Source: Saprospiraceae bacterium
Lineage (GTDB): Bacteria > Bacteroidota > Bacteroidia > Chitinophagales > Saprospiraceae
Assembly (NCBI GenBank): GCA_028284395.1
Contig: JANQRV010000006.1
Span: 1 to 40,521 of the forward strand
Direction: 5' to 3'
DNA: 40,521 bases
Positions 24,544 through 32,588 of the stretch are shown in pieces (positions within the stretch are counted from its first letter, which is position 1; each line of letters opens with the position of its first letter). The translations under genes and the position numbers were made by a program. The notes under the pieces were generated by a model. It was not told the origin of the DNA. It did no database searches and saw only the letters and a program-made list of their open reading frames with translations.

Positions 24544-26253
24544 TTAGTTCTTCGGGTAGGGCCGCGGTAAAATTCCGGTTCGCTTACCCCATTTCAGCCA
24601 CCTATCAGCCATTTCCGCTACCAGTTCCGGATGGTTAGCGGCTACATCATGCATTTCTGTACGGTCGTTTTCCATATCAAACAATTCCCATTGATGGATC
24701 GGTAATTCCCCGATTTTGTCCCATACGAAACTATGTCTTTTGCTGGCCTTTGAAATCAATTTCCACTTGCCCATGCGAACTGCTCGGTTTCCTTCATGTT
24801 CCCAGTAAATGGCCTCTCGGTCGAGCATCCGATTAGAAAATACGGGCACTAAACTTTGGCCTTCCATCGGAATAATGGACTCATTGTTGTACTCAGTAGG
24901 GTATTTCCCTCCACTGACATCCACGCAAGTAGCCATGATATCGATCAAGTGACTGGGCTCGGATCTGAATTCTCCCTTGCTATCGATACCAGCCGGCCAA
25001 TGCACAATCAGTGGTGTCGAGATCCCCCCTTCATGGACCCAATGTTTGTATTCACGAAATGGGGTATTGCTGGCGTTCGCCCAATCCAGGCCATAAGCAG
25101 TATAGCTTTCGGGCGGGCCGGGCCAGGCATCCTTCATCACCTTGACGGGCTTGCCGTCCCGGGTGATGGTCGGTATCATTTTGGTTTGTAATGCGCCCGG
25201 TTCCATTGGTTGAAGATCCTTTTCATCGGGTTGTGCGGCTACCCAATCCAGTTCTTCCGCACAAGCTCCATTATCCTGAAGAAAGAAAATCAGGGTGTTC
25301 TCGTAAAGGCTCTTTTCCTTAAGACGCTGCACAATTTGACCAATTCCTTCATCCATGAGCTCCACCATAGCAGCATAGACTTCCATGTTGGCAATCTCCC
25401 ATTCTCGGTCCGGGACCTCATCCTCCCAGGCCTTCACAAAAGAATCGCGGGGAGTGAGCTCCCATTCCGGCTTAATCAGGCCCATTTCCTTCATTCTTTC
25501 ATAACGCTCGGCCCGCAAAGCGTCCCAGCCCTCATCGTAGCGACCTTTGTATTTGGCGATTGCTTCCGCCGGCGCGTGCATCGGCCAATGCGCAGCGGTA
25601 TAAGAAACGTACAGGAAGAAAGGCTGCTCAGTCTCATGTTCGTCGATGCATTTGATGGCATAATTGGTGAAATCGGTCGTACAATAGAAACCTTCCCTTG
25701 GGGCTACATAAGCATTGTCTTCCGCCAGGGATCGGGGATCATACAGGCTTCCGGCCCCCGAAATCATGCCGAAAAACTTATCAAAACCTCTTTGCCGAGG
25801 CCAGTTGTGCTTGTCGGGGTTTTCAATGACGTAAGGAGTAACGTGCCATTTTCCCGACATGTAAGTAGCGTAACCAGCTCCCTTTAAAGCCTCCGCGATC
25901 GTTACTGCTTTGTTGCTGAGATCGCCTCTGAATGCCGGGGTACCACGGTCGTTCACCATATGCCCGACCCCTGCTTGTTGCGGATAAAGTCCCGTCAATA
26001 AGGAAGCTCTCGTCGGACAACAGCGAGCCGTGTTGTAGAACTGGGTAAAACGCAGTCCCTCGGCCGCCAAACCATCCAAGATCGGTGTATTGATCTCACT
26101 TCCATAACAACCAAGATCGGAGTAGCCCATATCATCACCCATTATGAGCAGGATATTTGGAGGCCCCGTTTGAGTATCCTCGGCTACGGGTGCGGTGCAA
26201 CTGCCAAGGACAAGAAGTACAAAGATTGGCATCTGATGGGAGATGATACGCAT
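24544..26253 (-). CDS. Arylsulfatase-type sulfatase lipoprotein
   Basis: I start at the ATG at 26253, where a lipoprotein signal begins (MRIISHQMPIFVLLVLGSC, Cys19); the open frame upstream to 26388 runs into the NADAR gene. The 569-residue enzyme has PPNILLIMGDDMGYSDLGCYG (metal DD), the CCPTRASLLTG signature (Cys78, formylglycine), SGKWHV, FFLQDNGACAEE, and EHEGNRAVRMGKWKLI near the end. It is longer than its neighbour and resembles the PhoA-fold arylsulfatases of about 550 residues. It converges with the first sulfatase, 29 bp apart. Both Cys-type enzymes need a formylglycine-generating enzyme encoded elsewhere. Confidence 0.9.
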   Translation of the reverse strand: MRIISHQMPIFVLLVLGSCTAPVAEDTQTGPPNILLIMGDDMGYSDLGCYGSEINTPILDGLAAEGLRFTQFYNTARCCPTRASLLTGLYPQQAGVGHMVNDRGTPAFRGDLSNKAVTIAEALKGAGYATYMSGKWHVTPYVIENPDKHNWPRQRGFDKFFGMISGAGSLYDPRSLAEDNAYVAPREGFYCTTDFTNYAIKCIDEHETEQPFFLYVSYTAAHWPMHAPAEAIAKYKGRYDEGWDALRAERYERMKEMGLIKPEWELTPRDSFVKAWEDEVPDREWEIANMEVYAAMVELMDEGIGQIVQRLKEKSLYENTLIFFLQDNGACAEELDWVAAQPDEKDLQPMEPGALQTKMIPTITRDGKPVKVMKDAWPGPPESYTAYGLDWANASNTPFREYKHWVHEGGISTPLIVHWPAGIDSKGEFRSEPSHLIDIMATCVDVSGGKYPTEYNNESIIPMEGQSLVPVFSNRMLDREAIYWEHEGNRAVRMGKWKLISKASKRHSFVWDKIGELPIHQWELFDMENDRTEMHDVAANHPELVAEMADRWLKWGKRTGILPRPYPKN

Positions 26254-26356
26254 CGTGATTAAGCGATTTATGGGTTGGTAATTCGATTGTCCAGCGAATA
26301 TAATCGAATTGTCGGTGAGGTCTGATGTATTTTGACCATTTCTATTGTTGTATTGA

Positions 26357-26917
26357 TCATTCCGTGATTCCCGATAGCAGATCTTCACGTACTTCCATCA
26401 AAGCAAAGCCCAATAAATTTTGTCCATCCCAATTATATGGATTTTCAACACCTTGGTCCTGCTCATGCAATCCGATGCCCCAAATCTTATCGTATGGACT
26501 AGCTTCCACCAAAATGCGGCTCTTCGCTGTTAGCAAAAATGTCTTTAATAACTCATTCTGCTCAAATTTATGGAGATTGCCTGTCCGTACTATATCATAC
26601 TTTTGTTCATCCCAAACTTCAGCCTGAAAACCTCGAACGGTACGGCCCAGTTTCTTGGCCTCCGCTGGTGATACTGCCCGCAAGATCTTTTCAAAATGTT
26701 CTTCGTCACCGAATAATCGCGCTTTTTCTGCCATCATCCAATGTTCCGCAGACCGGAAAAGTAGTCCGTCTACTTCAAATTCACACTGCCACCACTGGCT
26801 GAGGCAACTCTTATTGATCTGTCCATTTTTACTCGGCTGGTGCCCCCAGAAGAAGAGAAACTTGAGCCTTTCTCCTTGCTCGTATCGCTTCTTGACCCAG
26901 GAAAGATCATATTTCAT
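26357..26917 (-). CDS. NADAR family protein (YbiA-like)
   Basis: This 186-residue cytoplasmic protein has the NADAR fold motifs: LKFLFFWGHQP, SQWWQCEFEVDGLLFRSAEHWMMAEKARLFGD, the central KKLGRTVRGFQAEVWDEQKYDIV, and the C-terminal IWGIGL and WDGQNLLGFALMEVRE. Known family roles: hydrolysis of N-glycosidic bonds, either of riboflavin-pathway intermediates (YbiA) or of ADP-ribose on modified guanine (DNA de-ADP-ribosylation). No DarT-like transferase is adjacent, so a housekeeping role is more likely. The leader just upstream can form alternative hairpins, one ending 3 nt from the start codon. Confidence 0.88.
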   Translation of the reverse strand: MKYDLSWVKKRYEQGERLKFLFFWGHQPSKNGQINKSCLSQWWQCEFEVDGLLFRSAEHWMMAEKARLFGDEEHFEKILRAVSPAEAKKLGRTVRGFQAEVWDEQKYDIVRTGNLHKFEQNELLKTFLLTAKSRILVEASPYDKIWGIGLHEQDQGVENPYNWDGQNLLGFALMEVREDLLSGITE

Positions 26918-26920
26918 ACA

Positions 26921-26974
26921 ACACTTAGTTTTATTTTTAAACTTACTATCAAGTATACTAAGTGTCAGGACACT
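26921..26974 (-). promoter_or_regulatory. Competing hairpins in front of the NADAR gene
   Basis: On the minus strand, arm A (AGTGTC, 26974-26969) can pair with arm B (GACACTTAGT, 26966-26957). Arm B can instead pair over 9 bp with arm C (ACTAAGTGT, 26929-26921), which ends three bases before the ATG. B-C pairing would cover the initiation region and A-B pairing would free it. The A-B stem may also serve as a weak terminator for the lipoprotein gene upstream. Confidence 0.4.
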
Positions 26975-26985
26975 GGAAAAGTTCC

Positions 26986-27540
26986 CTACTCAACGATCTG
27001 GATCTTGCCAATCCAGCAACGATCTCCAGTTTCTTTATCAACAATAATGTAATAATAGAGGCCTCCGGGAATAGCGATGGCATCTTCCAATTCAAACCGG
27101 AATTCTCCACCTTCCCGATAAGGTGCCAATTCCCAGGAATTCACCGGTGTAAAGGCTTCGTAAGCTTCGGCATCGTTGGAGAACAAATGCAATTCAAAAG
27201 TTGTTTTTATCTGTACTTCCGGTGTGGCGATGTTACCGGCAAACTTCAATTCGGCAAGGTCATCGACTACAAAAAAGTCTTCTCCCTCCACCGGCCGGTC
27301 CAATCGAAAATTGTAAATACCCTTAACACTGGAACTTAAGAGTTTTTCCAATTCGGGTAGTGGCCTGAGATTTGCAGGAAGAGAAGGGTCCGGCTTGTCG
27401 GTTTCCGGAGTGGTTTCTTCCGAAACTTCCGATGTTTCTGTTTCGGCTTCCTTAGCGGAGGGTTTACACCCGACGATCAACAGCATGCTAACCAAAAATA
27501 GAAAAAAGGGAAATGGTTTGTTAAAAATAGTTTGGATCAT
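26986..27540 (-). CDS. Lipoprotein of unknown function
   Basis: This 184-residue protein has a lipoprotein signal (FFLFLVSMLLIVGC, Cys25), then an acidic Glu/Thr/Pro-rich linker to about residue 57 (ETETSEVSEETTPETDKPDP). A beta-rich domain of about 125 residues follows (IYNFRLDRPVEGEDFFVVDDLAELKF, FELHLFSNDAEAYEAF, IPGGLYYYIIVDKETGDRCWIGKIQIVE). I do not recognise a named family. The linker suggests a domain held away from the membrane. It lies 93 bp downstream of the LytTR regulator on the same strand, so it may belong to that regulon, but spacing allows its own promoter. Confidence 0.7.
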   Translation of the reverse strand: MIQTIFNKPFPFFLFLVSMLLIVGCKPSAKEAETETSEVSEETTPETDKPDPSLPANLRPLPELEKLLSSSVKGIYNFRLDRPVEGEDFFVVDDLAELKFAGNIATPEVQIKTTFELHLFSNDAEAYEAFTPVNSWELAPYREGGEFRFELEDAIAIPGGLYYYIIVDKETGDRCWIGKIQIVE

Positions 27541-27633
27541 AAAATGAGAAATATTGCTTCATAATTGGATACAATATTAGCGAAAAATTGGTTGAGAAAT
27601 TGTGGAGCAAACTAACTGCAGTAGTGAGAACGG

Positions 27634-28353
27634 TCAAAAAAGCTTCTCAAAAAAAGCAAAGACGGTCTTTTTGTAGCTGATCCCAATCGGGATTTCCTTT
27701 ACGCCAATTTCGACATCGTTGTTCGTAAAGGCACTGACCTTATCCGTATTGACAATGAAAGAACGATGAATACGCAAAAAATTGACGGGCAATCTCTTTT
27801 CAAAAAGGCTGATCTTGTCTTTGGTAACGATGTTTTGATCTTTGGTGTGAATCCTTACGTAATCCTTCAAACTCTCAATGTACAATACCTCATCGAATGA
27901 AACTTTAATGTATTTCCGATTCGAATTCACGAAAATAAAAGAATCCTCATCGGTGGCACTGACAGTTTCTATGGATTCGGGACCGGCGTCCTCTTTCCGG
28001 GCCAGGAATTTATTAACGGATTTAAAGAATCGATCAAATGTAACGGGCTTCAGCAAATAATCGACCACTTCTAACTCATAGCTTTCGACGGCGTAGTCCC
28101 GGTACGCGGTGACGAATATAATGGCGGGCGGGTTTTTCAGGGATTTAGCAAACTCAAGGCCATTCAACAGCGGCATTTGTATGTCGAGAAACAGCAAATC
28201 GATCGCTTCCTGTTTTAGAATCTCAAAGGCTTCCATTGGGTTCCAACAGGTGCCTACCAACTCCAGTTGTGGAAAATGAGCAATGTGCTGTTTGATCAAT
28301 CCCGCCGCCAGCGGTTCATCATCGACAACCAGGCATCGAATCATTTTACTCAT
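27634..28353 (-). CDS. LytTR-family response regulator
   Basis: This 239-residue regulator has a receiver domain with acidic pair DD at 11-12, phospho-Asp57 in LLFLDIQMPLLNG, a Thr in FVTAYRDYA and a Lys in DYLLKPVTFDRF. A LytTR DNA-binding domain is at about 140-239 (FIFVNSNRKYIKVSFDEVLYIESLKDYVRIHT, LPVNFLRIHRSFIVN, IPIGISYKKTVF). Its ATG overlaps the kinase stop as ATGA. LytTR proteins bind paired direct repeats about 21 bp apart, and such a pair lies upstream of the kinase gene. Confidence 0.93.
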   Translation of the reverse strand: MSKMIRCLVVDDEPLAAGLIKQHIAHFPQLELVGTCWNPMEAFEILKQEAIDLLFLDIQMPLLNGLEFAKSLKNPPAIIFVTAYRDYAVESYELEVVDYLLKPVTFDRFFKSVNKFLARKEDAGPESIETVSATDEDSFIFVNSNRKYIKVSFDEVLYIESLKDYVRIHTKDQNIVTKDKISLFEKRLPVNFLRIHRSFIVNTDKVSAFTNNDVEIGVKEIPIGISYKKTVFAFFEKLF

Positions 28354-29426
28354 AGTCGAATGGTTAATAAAACTTCATAAGTGGTACTCTCTTCATTGAC
28401 CTTCCAATCGTATTGGCCGGGATAAACCAATTCCAATTGTCGCTGGATATTGGCTGAACCAATGCCATCCTTTTGATTTTTTACATTCTCTTGTGGAACC
28501 GGAGGTTTGGTGTTAAATACGCGAAATCGTATGGTCTCTTCCTCAGCCTGGAGTTCAATTTCTACCCTCGGATCAACCACTGCCCCGCTCGCGCCGTGTT
28601 TAAAGGCATTCTCCACAATGGAAAGCAGTACCAGCGGGGCGATTTCAATCGTGGAATCGGGCACCTGAAAGTCCATCTCCAGAGTCAACCGATCTCCGTA
28701 TCTCAATTGCTCTAATTCTACGTAATTATGGATTAGCTCAATCTCCTTTACCAGCCTCACCTTTGGTTCTGAACATTGATACAGCATATAGTCCAGCATA
28801 TCCGACAGCTTAGCTACGACTTCCGCGGTCTTGTCTGATTTATTGAGTGCCAGGGCATAGAGATTATTGAGTGTATTGAAGAGAAAGTGCGGATGTATTT
28901 GTGCTTTCAAAAAATTCAATTCTGCCCTGGCCTTTTCCTTTTGCAATTCCTCCAACTTCCGTTTCTCCTGCGACCAATCTTTAACCATTTTGATGAATAA
29001 AAACAGGATACCGACGAAATACACCCTCCAGAAATAAACGGCAAACGTCCAGCGCCATTGCGCAAGGATGGAAATGATCGAGTCTTTGGGTTCGCTCGAA
29101 CCAGCCAGGGTTTCTGCCAGGTATATATTGTTGATTCGGTAAACAATTGACAACACAAATGCGGTGGCAAAAAATGAGAGTAAAAATTGAAGGTATTTGC
29201 GCTTTTGCAAAAGTTTAGGAATCTGGTAATAAACCAAAAAATAGGTTCCGACCATTTTTAAGGGAAGCCCAATCAAACGATAAACGAAAGACTGGAAGCG
29301 AGAAAGTTCCGGATTACCTACTTCCTGAAAGAAAGGAGCTGCAAAAAGTACTGCAAGCCAAAATATGCCGTGAGCTACCAGACGATTTTCGAGAATTTTA
29401 TCCCAGTAAGCGTATATATTATTCAT
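28350..29426 (-). CDS. LytS/YehU-type sensor histidine kinase
   Basis: This 358-residue protein has four probable membrane helices in the first about 148 residues (LVAHGIFWLAVLFAAPFF, LPLKMVGTYFLVYY, FLLSFFATAFVLSIVY, TFAVYFWRVYFVGILFLFI), with little periplasmic sequence, so the signal is probably sensed in the membrane. After a coiled coil (150-172) comes the His_kinase domain with phospho-His180 in QIHPHFLFNTLNNLYAL. The ATPase end has SIVENAFKHGASG and a reduced glycine box DGIGSANIQRQLELVYPG. It pairs with the LytTR regulator, with a 4-bp overlap. Confidence 0.92.
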   Translation of the reverse strand: MNNIYAYWDKILENRLVAHGIFWLAVLFAAPFFQEVGNPELSRFQSFVYRLIGLPLKMVGTYFLVYYQIPKLLQKRKYLQFLLSFFATAFVLSIVYRINNIYLAETLAGSSEPKDSIISILAQWRWTFAVYFWRVYFVGILFLFIKMVKDWSQEKRKLEELQKEKARAELNFLKAQIHPHFLFNTLNNLYALALNKSDKTAEVVAKLSDMLDYMLYQCSEPKVRLVKEIELIHNYVELEQLRYGDRLTLEMDFQVPDSTIEIAPLVLLSIVENAFKHGASGAVVDPRVEIELQAEEETIRFRVFNTKPPVPQENVKNQKDGIGSANIQRQLELVYPGQYDWKVNEESTTYEVLLTIRL

Positions 29427-29457
29427 TCAACAGGTCTTGAAAATCCGAGCAATACGA

Positions 29458-29465
29458 CAAAATAC
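29458..29465 (-). promoter_or_regulatory. Near-consensus -7 box upstream of the LytS kinase gene
   Basis: The minus strand reads GTATTTTG, which resembles TAnnTTTG with one base missing. It lies 31 bp upstream of the kinase ATG and 43 bp downstream of the 21-bp repeat pair, a suitable geometry for an activator. Weak on its own. Confidence 0.3.
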
Positions 29466-29508
29466 CACCCAGCTTCTAATGTAAACTTTATTGTCGACGA
29501 ATGGGGAG

Positions 29509-29546
29509 TTATGCCTCCTCAATTCTACTTTATGCCCCCTTAATTC
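29509..29546. promoter_or_regulatory. 21-bp-spaced direct repeats, candidate LytTR operator
   Basis: TTATGCCTCCTCAATTC (29509-29525) and TTATGCCCCCTTAATTC (29530-29546) match at 15 of 17 positions with a period of 21 bp. On the minus strand the core is GGCATAA, 11 bases, GGCATAA when 10-mers are compared. The layout matches known LytTR targets (two direct half-sites two helical turns apart, as for YpdB and YehT). It lies between the LytS kinase gene and the divergent alpha/beta hydrolase gene. Confidence 0.6.
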
Positions 29547-29660
29547 AATCCGGAAGATCTAGGTGCTTTTCGATCATCCGTTACCGGACACTCGTCGTCT
29601 TTTTGCCCACGACTTGAATTTGTACTGCAAATTTGATCCAAAACAATCAAATTTAAGATT

Positions 29661-31151
29661 ATGAAATTCTTACTTCCTTTCTTTTTTACAGTAATCATCA
29701 TCAACCTGACCTTAGGACAACCCGCGAAGGAAAGGCTAGAGATTAAAAACCAGACGTTTACCAGTGCATCCGGAAAAGAGGTACGGGCCGAAGTTGGAAG
29801 CCTGATCGTACCCGAAAACAGGGCTTCGAAGGAATCTGCAAACATCAAAATTAAATTCGTCCGACTGAAAAGTACCAACCCAAATCCTAAAGCCCCCGTT
29901 GTTTACCTCGAAGGTGGCCCCGGCAGTAGTTGTACCTGGCAAGCCGGCAATCCCCGTTACCTGGACCTATGGGCGCAATTCCTTGAAGTGAGCGATATCA
30001 TTCTGATGGATCAGAGAGGCACGGGCGAGGCCGCCGAGCGCCTGACCTGGATCTGGAAAGAGCCCCTTCCGGAAGACCTTTTGGTGGACGCCGCTGTTGC
30101 AAACAAACACTTCCAAAGAGTGTGTGAAAAAGCCCTAGTCGCCTTTAAGGAAAGAGGGGTTCAACTGGAAGGTTATACGACGAAAGAAAATGCTGTCGAC
30201 ATCGAAGAACTTAGAAAGGCCCTTGGCTTAGACAAAATCTCACTCTATGGTTTCAGCTACGGGACCCACCTGGGGCTGGCCTATATCCGGTATTTTGGAT
30301 CAAAAGTTGAAAATGCCATACTGGTTGGTACGGAAGGCCCTAATCACAATTATAAACTGCCGTCTGCGATGGACGTACAATTTCGGAAAATCGCTTTACT
30401 CGCTAAAGAGGACTCCGGCGTCAATAGTCACGTACCTGACCTGATCACTCTTTATGAACGTGTTATTCGAAAAATTGAAAAGCAGCCCATTTCGATCGAG
30501 ATCCCCTCTCCTCTGACCAGGCAGCCCATGATGGTTAAGATTGGTCCATTCGGCTTAAACATGCTTCTTCGGTTCGACATCGGAGATGCCAGCGATATCC
30601 CGGTTATCCCTCGCCTTTTGTACAGCATCGACCAGGGAGATTATTCCATACTTAAGTGGTTTGTAAGAAAACGAATAACTGCGGGGTACGGCATCAACGC
30701 TATGTCGGCCACTACCGACCTGGCTTCCGGTGCCACAGCGGATCGATGGCAACGAATTGAGGCGGAAAAAAAGCATAGTTACTTCAAAGATGTCATCAAC
30801 CTGACATTGGATGCCTTGGTAAATTCATGGCCTCATCCGGATTTGGGCGAGGAATATCGTTCACCCTTAGTGAGCAATGTCCGAACATTGTTTATGAGTG
30901 GGACACTTGACTTCAACACTCCCCCTCACCAGGCGGAAGAGATCAGGTGGGGCTTTTCAAACAGTAGCCATATTATAGTAGACAATGCAGGGCATGAACA
31001 AGTGGTAGGGCACCCTGGAGCACCACAAGCAATGATCAAATTCCTCAAAGGGGAAAATGTCGATGATGTAGCTTTATTCTACCCAAAATTGAAGTTTATC
31101 CCCGTAGTTGGCGAAGACAGCGACGTATTTCACCCTTCCATGGAAAAGTAA
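29661..31151 (+). CDS. Secreted alpha/beta hydrolase, proline iminopeptidase/tripeptidyl-peptidase-like
   Basis: This 496-residue protein has a signal peptide (MKFLLPFFFTVIIINLTLGQ). The alpha/beta hydrolase fold shows the oxyanion motif VVYLEGGPGSS at 80-90, ILMDQRGTGEA at about 114-124, and the nucleophile elbow SLYGFSYGTHLGL with Ser199. The acid is probably Asp in FMSGTLDFNTP, and the base is His in VDNAGHEQVVGH. The GGPG and DQRGTG motifs are typical of peptidase family S33 (proline iminopeptidase, tripeptidyl aminopeptidase). It should trim peptides in the periplasm or outside. It is divergent from the LytS kinase gene across the candidate LytTR operator and may be a target of that system. 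Confidence 0.85.
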   Translation: MKFLLPFFFTVIIINLTLGQPAKERLEIKNQTFTSASGKEVRAEVGSLIVPENRASKESANIKIKFVRLKSTNPNPKAPVVYLEGGPGSSCTWQAGNPRYLDLWAQFLEVSDIILMDQRGTGEAAERLTWIWKEPLPEDLLVDAAVANKHFQRVCEKALVAFKERGVQLEGYTTKENAVDIEELRKALGLDKISLYGFSYGTHLGLAYIRYFGSKVENAILVGTEGPNHNYKLPSAMDVQFRKIALLAKEDSGVNSHVPDLITLYERVIRKIEKQPISIEIPSPLTRQPMMVKIGPFGLNMLLRFDIGDASDIPVIPRLLYSIDQGDYSILKWFVRKRITAGYGINAMSATTDLASGATADRWQRIEAEKKHSYFKDVINLTLDALVNSWPHPDLGEEYRSPLVSNVRTLFMSGTLDFNTPPHQAEEIRWGFSNSSHIIVDNAGHEQVVGHPGAPQAMIKFLKGENVDDVALFYPKLKFIPVVGEDSDVFHPSMEK

Positions 31152-31169
31152 TGAGGCTCAGCCAATAAA

Positions 31170-32237
31170 TCAGTCCCCCACTACCGTCTGCAGAAACCGG
31201 GCATTGTCCAATCCTCGTACTTCTATGACGATGCCTGGTTTTTCTTTAGACCAGTCAATTTTCAACAAGCCGAAATTCTTCTGACCGATGATGTTGCCGA
31301 CCCGGTGGCGATTGGGCTCATCTCCCACCGATTCATAAGAATGGGTCAATCCACTGGAAGTGATTTCGTAGACTGCTCCGGACATCCCGTCGATTTGGAT
31401 TTTCGAAATCTCCGCAATGTGTCGATCGCCGCTCAAGAAGATGGTGTTAGCAGGATTGGTTTTCTTCAACAATTCGAATAACCGTTGACGTGCTGTCGGC
31501 AAGTTGGCCCACTTCTCGAAACCATGTTCTTCTGGAATAATCTGAATCCCGCTACCAATAAGATGAATCTGCGCCGGACTATCCGTCAGCTCTTGTTCCA
31601 GCCAACTCCATTGCTCTTCTCCAAGAACATCACCTTCCGGGTTGGGGGCATACTTTTTCCCACCGGCACCTCTCTTAAGTTTGTCTCGGAAATAGCGGGC
31701 ATCCAACAGCAAGACTTTAACTCGTTGCCCCGGAGGCCCAAAAATAAAGGCCTGGTAAGCTCCTTCCCGCTTTCTAACCTCAGCATCTTGCGGTACATCC
31801 AAAAAATCCAACATGAGGTCGCGACTTTCCGCCTTTTTAGAAAATTCCTTGCCGCCATCGTTAATTCCGAAATCGTGATCGTCCCAGGTACCGATGATCA
31901 TGGTGTTTTCGCGAAGTTGCCGGTAACCGGGATGGGCTTTTTGCTTCAGATACTTATTTCGCAAAACCGCCATATCCTTGCTGTCGCCATAAATATTGTC
32001 GCCAAGCCAAATCCAGAGTTGAGGTTCCTGACCAACAATAAAGGGCCACATCGGCTGTTCCAGGTCCTGCCGGTTACAAGACCCGAGAGCTACGGTAGTC
32101 AAGGGAAGTTCCCATTCGAAATCCTGGCCTTCATAAAGTGTTGTCGCGTCCGCATTAGCTCCGGATTTGATTGCCTCGGGCTGCTTACACGAAGTGACCA
32201 ATAGCATCATAACAATCCAAAAACAATAGCGATTCAT
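31170..32237 (-). CDS. PhoD-like phosphoesterase lipoprotein
   Basis: I start at the ATG at 32237 (MNRYCFWIVMMLLVTSC), where the lipoprotein signal begins (Cys17); the frame is open upstream to 32309 without support. The 355-residue product has the metallophosphatase motifs of the alkaline phosphatase D family: ALGSCNRQ, WIWLGDNIYGDSKD, MIIGTWDDHDFGINDGG and IFLSGDRHIAEIS. There is no twin-arginine signal, unlike classical PhoD. It should hydrolyse phosphate mono- or diesters in the envelope. It converges with the alpha/beta hydrolase gene, with 18 bp between their stop codons. Confidence 0.88.
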   Translation of the reverse strand: MNRYCFWIVMMLLVTSCKQPEAIKSGANADATTLYEGQDFEWELPLTTVALGSCNRQDLEQPMWPFIVGQEPQLWIWLGDNIYGDSKDMAVLRNKYLKQKAHPGYRQLRENTMIIGTWDDHDFGINDGGKEFSKKAESRDLMLDFLDVPQDAEVRKREGAYQAFIFGPPGQRVKVLLLDARYFRDKLKRGAGGKKYAPNPEGDVLGEEQWSWLEQELTDSPAQIHLIGSGIQIIPEEHGFEKWANLPTARQRLFELLKKTNPANTIFLSGDRHIAEISKIQIDGMSGAVYEITSSGLTHSYESVGDEPNRHRVGNIIGQKNFGLLKIDWSKEKPGIVIEVRGLDNARFLQTVVGD

Positions 32238-32588
32238 AATCCATTTTATTTTCCAAAGGAGGGGTGAAGAGATGCGGCCAAAGATAGGTGCAAATGTGGG
32301 CATTGACAAATAAAAAATGGCAAGTTACCGGCTTGGGCAACCTACCACTAACAACCAAAAAATCATAAAAAACCTTTGTCTTCGGATGTGGTTTTGGGGG
32401 TTAAGGATATCGTGGTACAAAGAAGGGGAAAAAAAGAATGTAGAGCTATTTCGGATGAGCCCACGGCAAGCATGTTGAGCAATTGGCAGGAATATATTAG
32501 AATAGAAGAAAGCAGTGCGGGGAGTCCACCCCAAGCACTGCTTTCGGCTTTTAAGTTAAGTCTGTGATGTGAGGCTGAATGCCAATGC
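32238..32588. other. 351-bp intergenic region
   Basis: This gap separates the PhoD-like gene start from the stop of the unknown secreted-protein gene, both on the minus strand. It holds the hairpin at 32508-32545. The rest is AT-rich upstream sequence of the PhoD-like gene with no exact -7 box. Two short open frames (about 63 and 69 codons) lack signal, codon or family support. I see no RNA gene. Confidence 0.6.
32508..32545 (-). terminator. Terminator hairpin after the unknown secreted-protein gene
   Basis: An 11-bp perfect stem (GAAAGCAGTGC with GCACTGCTTTC) extends through a 2-nt bulge into a GGGG/CCCC stem with loop AGTCCA. On the minus strand it is followed by TTCTATTCTAATATATT, a T/A-rich tail. 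It lies 43 bp after the stop of the gene at 32589-33200. Confidence 0.7.

Noticed and set aside
25210..25887. 225-codon plus-strand frame opposite the second sulfatase
   Set aside because: Antisense to the catalytic domain of the sulfatase and without recognisable features.
26357..26917. DarT/NADAR toxin-antitoxin pair
   Set aside because: No DarT-like ADP-ribosyltransferase is encoded beside the NADAR gene; the neighbours are a sulfatase and a lipoprotein.
31485..32204. 239-codon plus-strand frame opposite the PhoD-like gene
   Set aside because: Antisense shadow; the minus strand encodes all PhoD-family metal motifs.
32325..32567. Short open frames in the 351-bp intergenic region
   Set aside because: They overlap the terminator hairpin and show no signal peptide, domain or plausible start context.
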